This document shows, in pieces, positions 23,983 to 34,700 of a DNA stretch of 64,000 nucleotides. The stretch is from Coriaria nepalensis (Eukaryota > Streptophyta > Magnoliopsida > Cucurbitales > Coriariaceae). The notes under the pieces were generated by a model. It had not been told where the DNA came from. It saw only the letters and a list, made by a program, of their open reading frames with translations, and did not search any database. The DNA lies in contig CP114481.1 of NCBI GenBank assembly GCA_027186245.1, forward strand, positions 38,471,501 through 38,535,500, written 5' to 3'. Position numbers and translations under genes: made by a program. Numbering within the stretch: position 1 is the first letter of the stretch; each line of letters opens with the position of its first letter.

Positions 23983-26900
23983 TAGCAAGTCGAACGTATT
24001 CTAGTTTTGCACTACAGACACAACTTTTGTGCATAACTTGCAAATGATCATTGCAAGGAAAGCGTGCATTCGTTAACCTTAAAATCATTTCAATGAGTCA
24101 TTTCAAGTCAATAACTTATTTCAAAGCAATTCGAACGAATTCTAGTTTTGCACTACAGAGACAACTTTTGTGCATAACGTGCAAATGATCATTGCAAGGA
24201 AAGTGTGCACTCGTTTAAAATTAAAATCATTTCAATGAGTCCTTTCAAGTCAATAACTTATTTCGAAGCAATTCGAACGAATTCTAGTTTTGCACTACAG
24301 AGACAACTTTTGTGCATAACTTGCAAATGATCATTGCAAGGAAAGTGTGCATTCGTTTAAAATTAAAATCAATTCAATAAGTCATTTCAAGTCAATAACT
24401 TACTTCAAAGCAAGTCGAACGAATTCTAGTTTTGCACTACAGACATAACTTTTGTGCATAACTTGCAAATGATCATTGCAAAGAAAGTGTGCATTCGTTT
24501 AACCTTAAAATCATTTCAATGAGTCATTTCAAGTCAATAACTTATTTCAAAGCAATTCGAACGAATTCTAGTTTTGCACTACAGACACAACTTTTGTGCA
24601 TAACTTGCAAATGATCATTGCAGGGAAAGTGTGCATTCGTTTAACCTTAAAATCATTTCAATGAGTCATTTCAAGTCAATAACTTATTTCAAAGCAATTC
24701 GAACGAATTCTAGCTTTGCACTACAGAGACAACTTTTGTGCATAACTTGCAAATGATCATTGCAGGGAAAGTGTGCATTCGTTTAACCTTAAAATCATTT
24801 CAATGAGTCATTTCAAGTCAATAACTTATTTCAAAGCAATTCGAACGAATTCTAGCTTTGCACTACAGAGACAACTTTTGTGCATAACTTGCAAATGATC
24901 ATTGCAAGGAAAGTGTGCATTCGTGTAAAATTAAAATCATTTCAATGAGTTCTTTCAAGTCAATAACTTATTTCGAAGCAAGTGGAACGAATTCTAGTTT
25001 TGCACTACAGACATAACTTTTGTGCATAACTTGCAAATGATCATTGCAAAGAAAGTGTGCATTCGTTTAACCTTAAAATCATTTCAATGAGTCATTTCAA
25101 GTCAATAACTTATTTCAAAGCAATTCGAACGAATTCTAGTTTTGCACTACAGACACAACTTTTGTGCATAACTTGCAAATGAGCATTGCAAGGAAAGTGT
25201 GCATTCGTTTAACCTTAAAATCATTTCAATGAGTCATTTCAAGTCAATAACTTATTTCAAAGCAATTCGAACGAATTCTAGTTTTGCACTACAGAGACAA
25301 CTTTTGTGCAGAACTTGCAAATGATCATTGCAAGGAACGTGTGCATTCGTTTAACCTTAAAATCATTTCAATGAGTCATTTCAGGTCAATAACTTATTTC
25401 ATAGCAAGTCGAACGTATTCTAATTTTGCACTACAGAGACAACTTTTGTGCATAACTTGCAAATGATCATTGCAAGGAAAGTGTGCATTCGTTTAAAATT
25501 AAAATCATTTCAATGAGTCCTTTCAAGTCAATAACTTATTTCGAAGCAATTCGAACGAATTCTAGTTTTGCACTACAGAGACAACTTTTGTGCATAACTT
25601 GCAAATGATCATTGCAAGGAAAGTGTGCATTCGTTTAACCTTAAAATCATTTCAATGAGTCATTTCAAGTCAATAACTTATTTCATAGCAAGTCGAACGT
25701 ATTCTAGTTTTGCACTACAGACACAACTTTTGTGCATAACTTCCAAATGATCATTGCAAGGAAAGTGTGCATTCGTTTAACCTTAAAATCATTTCAATGA
25801 GTCATTTCAAGTCAATAACTTATTTCAAAGCAATTCGAACGAATTCTAGTTTTGCACTACAGAGACAACTTTTGTGCATAACTTTCAAATGATCATTGCA
25901 AGGAAAGTGTGCATTCGTTTAACCTTAAAATCATTTCAATGAGTCATTTCAAGTCAATAATTTATTTCATAGCAAGTCGAACGTATTCTAGTTTTGCACT
26001 ACAGACACAACTTTTGTGCATAACTTGCAAATGATCATTGCAAGGAAAGTGTGCATTCGTTTAAAATTAAAATCATTTCAATGAGTCCTTTCAAGTCAAT
26101 AACTTATTTCGAAGCAATTCGAACGAATTCTAGTTTTGCACTACAGAGACAACTTTTGTGCATAACTTGCAAATGATCATTGCAAGGAAAGTGTGCATTC
26201 GTTTAAAATTAAAATCATTTCAATGAGTCCTTTCAAGTCAATAACTTATTTCGAAGCAATTCGAACGAATTCTAGTTTTGCACTACAGAGACAACTTTTG
26301 TGCATAACTTGCAAATGATCATTGCAAGGAAAGTGTGCATTCGTTTAACCTTAAAATCATTTCAATGAGTCATTTCAAGTCAATAACTTATTTCATAGCA
26401 AGTCGAACGTATTCTAGTTTTGCACTACAGACACAACTTTTGTGCATAACTTCCAAATGATCATTGCAAGGAAAGTGTGCATTCGTTTAACCTTAAAATC
26501 ATTTCAATGAGTCATTTCAAGTCAATAACTTATTTCAAAGCAATTCGAACGAATTCTAGTTTTGCACTACAGAGACAACTTTTGTGCATAACTTTCAAAT
26601 GATCATTGCAAGGAAAGTGTGCATTCGTTTAACCTTAAAATCATTTCAATGAGTCATTTCAAGTCAATAATTTATTTCATAGCAAGTCGAACGTATTCTA
26701 GTTTTGCACTACAGACACAACTTTTGTGCATAACTTGCAAATGATCATTGCAAGGAAAGTGTGCATTCGTTTAAAATTAAAATCATTTCAATGAGTCCTT
26801 TCAAGTCAATAACTTATTTCGAAGCAATTCGAACGAATTCTAGTTTTGCACTACAGAGACAACTTTTGTGCATAACGTGCAAATGATCATTGCAAGGAAA

Positions 26901-27389
26901 GTGTGCACTCGTTTAAAATTAAAATCATTTCAATGAGTCCTTTCAAGTCAATAACTTATTTCGAAGCAATTCGAACGAATTCTAGTTTTGCACTACAGAG
27001 ACAACTTTTGTGCATAACTTGCAAATGATCATTGCAAGGAAAGTGTGCATTCGTTTAAAATTAAAATCAATTCAATAAGTCATTTCAAGTCAATAACTTA
27101 CTTCAAAGCAAGTCGAACGAATTCTAGTTTTGCACTACAGACATAACTTTTGTGCATAACTTGCAAATGATCATTGCAAAGAAAGTGTGCATTCGTTTAA
27201 CCTTAAAATCATTTCAATGAGTCATTTCAAGTCAATAACTTATTTCAAAGCAATTCGAACGAATTCTAGTTTTGCACTACAGACACAACTTTTGTGCATA
27301 ACTTGCAAATGATCATTGCAGGGAAAGTGTGCATTCGTTTAACCTTAAAATCATTTCAATGAGTCATTTCAAGTCAATAACTTATTTCA
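23983..27389 (+). repeat. 24-mer tandem duplication, right copy (3,407 bp)
   Basis: This copy follows the left one directly and ends at 27,389, where the next head is a K type (CAAAGC) rather than the T type found at the corresponding position. One clear difference between the copies is TTTCAGGTC near 25,380 against TTTCAAGTC near 21,975. Few others were noticed, so this looks like one of the younger large duplications in the window. Confidence 0.88.
25544..26963 (+). repeat. Nested 5-mer (710-bp) tandem pair, right
   Basis: This is the counterpart of the 5-mer pair at 22,137-23,556. AACTTTC monomers are found at 25,882 and 26,592, again 710 bp apart, and both are 3,407 bp from their partners on the left. 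Confidence 0.85.
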
Positions 27390-28596
27390 AAGCAATTCGA
27401 ACGAATTCTAGCTTTGCACTACAGAGACAACTTTTGTGCATAACTTGCAAATGATCATTGCAAGGAAAGTGTGCATTCGTGTAAAATTAAAATCATTTCA
27501 ATGAGTTCTTTCAAGTCAATAACTTATTTCGAAGCAAGTGGAACGAATTCTAGTTTTGCACTACAGACATAACTTTTGTGCATAACTTGCAAATGATCAT
27601 TGCAAAGAAAGTGTGCATTCGTTTAACCTTAAAATCATTTCAATGAGTCATTTCAAGTCAATAACTTATTTCAAAGCAATTCGAACGAATTCTAGTTTTG
27701 CACTACAGACACAACTTTTGTGCATAACTTGCAAATGATCATTGCAGGGAAAGTGTGCATTCGTTTAACCTTAAAATCATTTCAATGAGTCATTTCAAGT
27801 CAATAACTTATTTCAAAGCAATTCGAACGAATTCTAGTTTTGCACTACAGACACAACTTTTGTGCATAACTTGCAAATGAGCATTGCAAGGAAAGTGTGC
27901 ATTCGTTTAACCTTAAAATCATTTCAATGAGTCATTTCAAGTCAATAACTTATTTCAAAGCAATTCGAACGAATTCTAGTTTTGCACTACAGACATAACT
28001 TTTGTGCATAACTTGCAAATGATCATTGCAAAGAAAGTGTGCATTCGTTTAACCTTAAAATCATTTCAATGAGTCATTTCAAGTCAATAACTTATTTCAA
28101 AGCAATTCGAACGAATTCTAGTTTTGCACTACAGACACAACTTTTGTGCATAACTTGCAAATGATCATTGCAGGGAAAGTGTGCATTCGTTTAACCTTAA
28201 AATCATTTCAATGAGTCATTTCAAGTCAATAACTTATTTCAAAGCAATTCGAACGAATTCTAGTTTTGCACTACAGACACAACTTTTGTGCATAACTTGC
28301 AAATGAGCATTGCAAGGAAAGTGTGCATTCGTTTAACCTTAAAATCATTTCAATGAGTCATTTCAAGTCAATAACTTATTTCAAAGCAATTCGAACGAAT
28401 TCTAGTTTTGCACTACAGAGACAACTTTTGTGCAGAACTTGCAAATGATCATTGCAAGGAACGTGTGCATTCGTTTAACCTTAAAATCATTTCAATGAGT
28501 CATTTCAAGTCAATAACTTATTTCATAGCAAGTCGAACGTATTCTAATTTTGCACTACAGAGACAACTTTTGTGCATAACTTGCAAATGATCATTG
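27390..28596 (+). repeat. 3-mer (426-bp) tandem repeat and partial copy
   Basis: Three monomers in order (GCAAAGAAAG, GCAGGGAAAG, GAGCATTGC variants) repeat with offset 426 bp; GAGCATTGC lies at about 27,879 and 28,305. The stretch 27.97-28.59 kb also matches 24.85-25.46 kb at offset 3,124. It ends near 28,596, where TTGCTGGG replaces the expected TTGCAAGG. Confidence 0.8.
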
Positions 28597-31500
28597 CTGG
28601 GAAAGTGTGCCTTCGTTTAACCTTAAAATCATTTCAATGAGTCATTTCAAGTCAATAACTTATTTCAAAGCAATTCGAACGAATTCTAGCTTTGCACTAC
28701 AGAGACAACTTTTGTGCATAACTTGCAAATGATTATTGCAAGGAAAGTGTGCATTCGTGTAAAATTAAAATCATTTCAATGAGTTCTTTCAAGTCAATAA
28801 CTTATTTCGAAGCAAGTGGAACGAATTCTAGTTTTGCACTATAGACATAACTTTTGTGCATAACTTGCAAATGATCATTGCAAAGAAAGTGTGCATTCGT
28901 TTAACCTTAAAATCATTTCAATGAGTCATTTCAAGTCAATAACTTATTTCAAAGCAATTCGAACGAATTCTAGTTTTGCACTACAGAGACAACTTTTGTC
29001 CATAACTTGCAAATGATCATTGCAAGGAAAGTGTGCATTCGTTTAAAATTAAAATCATTTCAATGAGTCCTTTCAAGTCAATAACTTACTTCAAAGCAAG
29101 TCGAACGAATTCTAGTTTTGCACTACAGACATAACTTTTGTGCATAACTTGCAAATGATCATTGCAAAGAAAGTGTGCATTCGTTTAACCTTAAAATCAT
29201 TTCAATGAGTCATTTCAAGTCAATAACTTATTTCAAAGCAATTCGAACGAATTCTAGTTTTGCACTACAGACACAACTTTTGTGCATAACTTGCAAATGA
29301 TCATTGCAGGGAAAGCGTGCATTCGTTTAACCTTAAAATCATTTCAATGAGTCATTTCAAGTCAATAACTTATTTCAAAGCAATTCGAACGAATTCTAGC
29401 TTTGCACTACAGAGACAACTTTTGTGCATAACTTGCAAATGATCATTGCAGGGAAAGTGTGCATTCGTTTAACCTTAAAATCATTTCAATGAGTCATTTC
29501 AAGTCAATAACTTATTTCAAAGCAATTCGAACGAATTCTAGCTTTGCACTACAGAGACAACTTTTGTGCATAACTTGCAAATGATCATTGCAAGGAAAGT
29601 GTGCATTCGTGTAAAATTAAAATCATTTCAATGAGTTCTTTCAAGTCAATAACTTATTTCGAAGCAAGTGGAACGAATTCTAGTTTTGCACTACAGACAT
29701 AACTTTTGTGCATAACTTGCAAATGATCATTGCAAAGAAAGTGTGCATTCGTTTAACCTTAAAATCATTTCAATGAGTCATTTCAAGTCAATAACTTATT
29801 TCGAAGCAATTCGAACGAATTCTAGTTTTGCACTACAGAGACAACTTTTGTGCATAACTTGCAAATGATCATTGCAAGGAAAGTGTGCATTCGTTTAAAA
29901 TTAAAATCATTTCAATGAGTCCTTTCAAGTCAATAACTTATTTCGAAGCAATTCGAATGAATTCTAGTTTTGCACTATAGAGACAACTTTTGTGCATAAC
30001 TTGCAAATGATCATTGCAAGGAAAGTGTGCATTCGTTTAAAATTAAAATCAATTCAATGAGTCATTTCAAGTCAATAACTTACTTTAAAGCAAGTCGAAC
30101 GTATTCTAGTTTTGCACTACAGACACAACTTTTGTGCATAACTTGCAAATGATCATTGCAGGGAAAGTGTGCATTCGTTTAACCTTAAAATCATTTCAAT
30201 GAGTCATTTCAAGTCAATAACTTATTTCAAAGCAATTCGAACGAATTCTAGCTTTGCACTACAGAGACAACTTTTGTGCATAACTTGCAAATGATCATTG
30301 CAGGGAAAGTGTGCATTCGTTTAACCTTAAAATCATTTCAATGAGTCATTTCAAGTCAATAACTTATTTCAAAGCAATTCGAACGAATTCTAGTTTTGCA
30401 CTACAGACACAACTTTTGTGCATAACGTGCAAATGAGCATTGCAAGGAAAGTGTGCATTCGTTTAACCTTAAAATCATTTCAATGAGTCATTTCAAGTCA
30501 ATAACTTATTTCATAGCAAGTCGAACGTATTCTAGTTTTGCACTACAGACACAACTTTTGTGCATAACTTGCAAATGATCATTGCAAGGAAAGTGTGCAT
30601 TCGTTTAAAATTAAAATCATTTCAATGAGTCCTTTCAAGTCAATAACTTATTTCGAAGCAATTCGAACGAATTCTAGTTTTGCACTACAGAGACAACTTT
30701 TGTACATAACTTGCAAATGATCATTGCAAGGAAAGTGTGCATTCGTTTAACCTTAAAATAATTTCAATGAGTCATTTCAAGTCAATAACTTATTTCATAG
30801 CAAGTCGAACGTATTCTAGTTTTGCACTACAGACACAACTTTTGTGCATAACTTCCAAATGATCATTGCAAGGAAAGTGTGCATTCGTTTAACCTTAAAA
30901 TCATTTCAATGAGTCATTTCAAGTCAATAACTTATTTCAAAGCAATTCGAACGAATTCTAGTTTTGCACTACAGACACAACTTTTGTGCATAACTTGCAA
31001 ATGATCATTGCAAGGAAAGTGTGCATTCGTTTAAAATTAAAATAATTTCAATGAGTCCTTCCAAGTCAATAACTTATTTTGAAGCAAGTCGATCGAATTC
31101 TAGTTTTGCACTACAAACATAACTTTCGTGCATAACTTGCAAATGATCATTGCAAGGAAAGTGTGCATTCGTTTAACCTTAAAATAATTTCAATGAGTCA
31201 TTTCAAGTCAATAACTTATTTCAAAGCAATTCGAACGAATTCTAGTTTTGCACTACAGACACAACTTTTTTGCATAACTTGCAAATGATCATTGCAAGGA
31301 AAGTGTGCATTCGTTTAACCTTAAAATCATTTCAATGAGTCATTTCAAGTCAATAACTTATTTCGAAGAAAGTCGAACGAATTCTAGTTTTGCACTACAG
31401 AGACAACTTTTGTGCATAACTTGCAAATGATCATTGCAAGGAAAGTGTGCATTCGTTTAACCTTAAAATTATTTCAATGAGTCATTTTAAGTCAATAACT

Positions 31501-31785
31501 TATTTCATAGCAAGTCGAACGTATTCTAGTTTTGCACTACAGAGACAACTTTTGTGCATAACTTGCAAATGATCATTGCAAGGAAAGTGTGCATTCGTTT
31601 AAAATTAAAATCATTTCAATGAGTCCTTTCAAGTCAATAACTTATTTCGATGAAAGTCGAACGAATTCTAGTTTTGCACTACAGACATAACTTTTGTGCA
31701 TAACTTGCAAATGATCATTGCAAGGAAAGTGTGCATTCGTTTAACCTTAAAATCATTTCAATGAGTCATTTCAAGTCAATAACTT
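28597..31785 (+). repeat. Block A mosaic, right end approaching the junction
   Basis: Satellite monomers only. The first 0.4-0.5 kb is the partner of 18.8-19.2 kb. Towards the junction there are private variants: CCTTCCAAGTC near 31,060, AACTTTTTTGC near 31,265, AAATTATTTC near 31,468, TTTTAAGTC near 31,486, and CGATGAAAGTCG near 31,649. More unshared changes per monomer at the edge of a block would fit weaker homogenisation there, but I have not counted them. Confidence 0.7.
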
Positions 31786-31815
31786 ATTTCAAAGCAATTC
31801 GAACGAATTCAATTT
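31786..31815 (+). other. Sharp A/B subfamily junction within one monomer
   Basis: The monomer crossing this point begins with an A-type head, AAGCAATTCGAACGAATTC, and from about 31,811 continues as B-type AATTTTTGCACTACAAACAG, GAAGTTTTTTGG and TGATCAATGC. All monomers to the left are A by the TGATCATT and AACTTTT markers; those to the right are B. The switch occurs without any intervening unique sequence, spacer or mobile element and without changing orientation or the 142-bp register. A recombination event between the two subfamilies, or a limit of local homogenisation, would give this picture. Confidence 0.85.
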
Positions 31816-34700
31816 TTGCACTACAAACAGAAGTTTTTTGGATAACTTCCTAATGATCAATGCAAGGAAAGTCTGCATTCGTTTAACCTTTAAATCATTT
31901 CAATGAGTCATTTCAAGTCAATATCTTATTTCAAAGCAAGTCGAACGAATTCAATTTTTGCACTACAAACACAAGTTTTGTGCATAACTTGCAAATGATC
32001 AATGCAAGGAAAGTGTGCATTCGTTTAACCTTAAAATCATTTCAAAGAGTCATTTCAAGTCAATATCTTATTTCAAAGTAATTCGAACGAGCACTATTTT
32101 TGCACTACAAATGCAAGTTTTGTGCATAACTTGCACATGATCAATGCAAGGAAACTGTGCATTCGTTTAACCTTAAAATCATTTCAATGTGTCATTTCAA
32201 GTCAATAACTTATTTCAAAGCAAGTCGAACGAGCACTAGTTTTGCACTACAAATGCAAGTTTTGTGCGTAACTTGCACATGATCAATGCAAGGAAACTGT
32301 GCATTCGTTTAACCTTAAAATCATTTCAATGTGTCATTTCAAGTCAATAACTTATTTCAAAGCAAGTCGAACGAATTCTATTTTTTCACTACAAACAGAA
32401 GTTTTGTGCACAACTTGCAAATGATCAATGCATGGAAAGTGTGCATTCGTTTAACCTTAAAATCATTTCAATGAGTCATTTCAAGTCAATATCTTATTTC
32501 AAAGTAATTCGAACGAGCACTATTTTTGCACTACAAATGCAAGTTTTCGGCATAACTTGCAAATGATCAATGCAAGGAAAGTGTGCATTCGTTTTACCTT
32601 TAAATCATTTCAATGAGTCATTTCAAGTCAATAACTTATTTCAAAGCAAGTCGAACGAATTCAATTTTTGCACTACAAACACAAGTTTTGTGCATAACTT
32701 GCAAATGATCAATGCAAGGAAAGTGTGCATTCGTTTAACCTTAAAATCATTTCAATGAGTCATTTCAAGTCAATAACTTATTTCAAAGTAATTCGAACGA
32801 GTACTATTTTTGCACTACAAATGCAAGTTTTGTGCATAACTTGCACGTGATCAATGCAAGGAAAGTGTGCATTCGTTTAACCTTAAAATCATTTCAATGA
32901 GTCATTTCAAGTCAATAACTTATTTCAAAGCAAGTCGAACAAATTCTATTTTTGCACTACAAATAGAAGTTTTGTGCATAACTTGCAAATGATCAATGCA
33001 AGGAAACTGTGCATTCGTTTAACCTTAAAATCATTTCAATTTGTCATTTCAAGACAATAACTTATTTCAAAGCAAGTCGAACGAATTCTATTTTTGCACT
33101 ACAAACACAAGTTTTGTGCATAACTTACGAGTGATCAATGCAAGGAAAGTGTGCATTCGTTTAACCTTAAAATCATTTCAATGAGTCATTTCAAGTCAAT
33201 AACTTATTTCAAAGCAAGTCGAACGAATTCTATTTTTGCACTACAAACAGAAGTTTTTTGGATAACTTCCTAATGATCAAAGCAAGGAAAGTCTGCATTC
33301 GTTTAACCTTTAAATCATTTCAATGAGTCATTTCAAGTCAATATCTTATTTCAAAGCAAGTCGAACGAATTCAATTTTTGCACTACGAACACAAGTTTTG
33401 TGCATAACTTGCAAATGATCAATGCAAGGAAAGTGTGCATTCGTTTAACCTTAAAATCATTTCAATGAGTCATTTCAAGTCAATATCTTATTTCAAAGTA
33501 ATTCGAACGAGCACTATTTTTGCACTACAAATGCATGTTTTGTGCATAACTTGCACATGATCAATGCAAGGAAACTGTGCATTCGTTTAACCTTAAAATC
33601 ATTTCAATGTGTCATTTCAAGTCAATAACTTATTTCAAAGCAAGTCGAACGAATTCTATTTTTGCACTACAAACACAAGTTTTGTGCATAACTTGCAAGT
33701 GATCAATGCAAGGAAAGTGTGCATTCGTTTAACCTTAAAATCATTTCAATGAGTCATTTGAAGTCAATAACTTATTTCAAAGTAAGTCGAACGAATTCTA
33801 TTTTTGCACTACAAACAGAAGTTTTTTGCATAACTTCCAAATGATCAATGCAAGGAAAGTCTGCATTCGTTTAACCTTTAAATCATTTCAATGAGTCATT
33901 TCAAGTCAATATCTTATTTCAAAGCAAGTCGAACGAATTCAATTTTTGCACTACAAACACAAGTTTTGTGCATAACTTGCAAATGATCAATGCAAGGAAA
34001 GTGTGCATTCGTTTAACCTTAAAATCATTTCAATGAGTCATTTCAAGTCAATATCTTATTTCAAAGTAATTCGAAAGACCACTATTTTAGCACTACAAAT
34101 GCAAGTTTTCTGCATAACTTGCACATGATCAATGCAAGGAAACTGTGCATTCGTTTAACCTTAAAATCATTTCAATGTGTCATTTCAAGTCAATAACTTA
34201 TTTCAAAGCAAGTCGAACGAATTCTATTTTTGCACTACAAACACAAGTTTTGTGCATAACTTGCAAGTGATCAATGCAAGGAAAGTGTGCATTCGTTTAA
34301 CCTTAAAATCATTTCGACGAGTCATTTCAAGTCAATATCTTATTTCAAAGTAATTCGAAAGACCACTATTTTTGCACTACAAATGCAAGTTTTCTGCATA
34401 ACTTGCACATCATCAATGCAAGGAAACTGTGCATTCGTTTAACCTTAAAATCATTTCAATGTGTCATTTCAAGTCAATAACTTATTTCAAAGCAAGTCGA
34501 ACGAATTCTATTTTTGCACTACAAACACAAGTTTTGTGCATAACTTGCAAGTGATCAATGCAAGGAAAGTGTGCATTCGTTTAACCTTAAAATCATTTCG
34601 ACGAGTCATTTCAAGTCAATATCTTATTTCAGAGTAATTCGAACGAGCACTATTTTTGCACTACAAATGCAAGTTTTGTGCATAACTTGCACATGATCAA
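31816..34700 (+). repeat. Block B left end with a 10-mer (1,420-bp) offset
   Basis: Satellite monomers only. GGATAACTTCC at about 31,840 recurs at about 33,260, an offset of 1,420 bp (10 x 142), with a similar order of B3, B1 and B2 monomers following each. Variants here include TGTGTCATTT in place of TGAGTCATTT, TTACGAGTG near 33,127 and 34,973, and TTCGACGAGTC near 34,315. Confidence 0.75.
32221..32260 (+). other. B monomer carrying an A-like CTAGTTTTGCAC
   Basis: About 440 bp right of the junction, one monomer with a B2-like head (AAGCAAGTCGAACGAGCAC) and B-type ACAAATGCAAG has CTAGTTTTGCAC, the block A form, instead of CTATTTTTGCAC. It may be an intermediate, a short conversion tract from block A, or a chance single-base substitution. 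The surrounding markers are otherwise B. Confidence 0.6.

Larger units (their letters stand above)
1..31800 (+). repeat. Satellite block A (subfamily A monomers)
   Basis: About 224 monomers share CTAGTTTTGCACTACA, AACTTTTGTGC and TGATCATTGCAAGG. Four common types occur. T has head TAGCAAGTCGAACGTATTC and ACAGACACAAC. K has head AAGCAATTCGAACGAATTC after CA, with ACAGAGACAAC. Gd has the same head after CG. Gc has CGAAGCAAGTCGATCG, ACAAACATAAC and often CTTTCGTGC. Tails are either TTTAACCTTAAAATC with GAGTCATTT, or TTTAAAATTAAAATC with GAGTCCTTT. The order of types is an irregular mosaic, for example T,T,K,Gc,T,K,Gd,T,Gc,T,Gd over the first eleven monomers, with multi-monomer segments repeated at fixed offsets. 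I noticed no B-type TGATCAATG in this block. Confidence 0.95.

Noticed and set aside
31786..31900. Mobile element or unique spacer at the A/B junction
   Set aside because: The monomer continues through the junction in register; there is no inserted sequence, target-site duplication or terminal repeat beyond the satellite itself.
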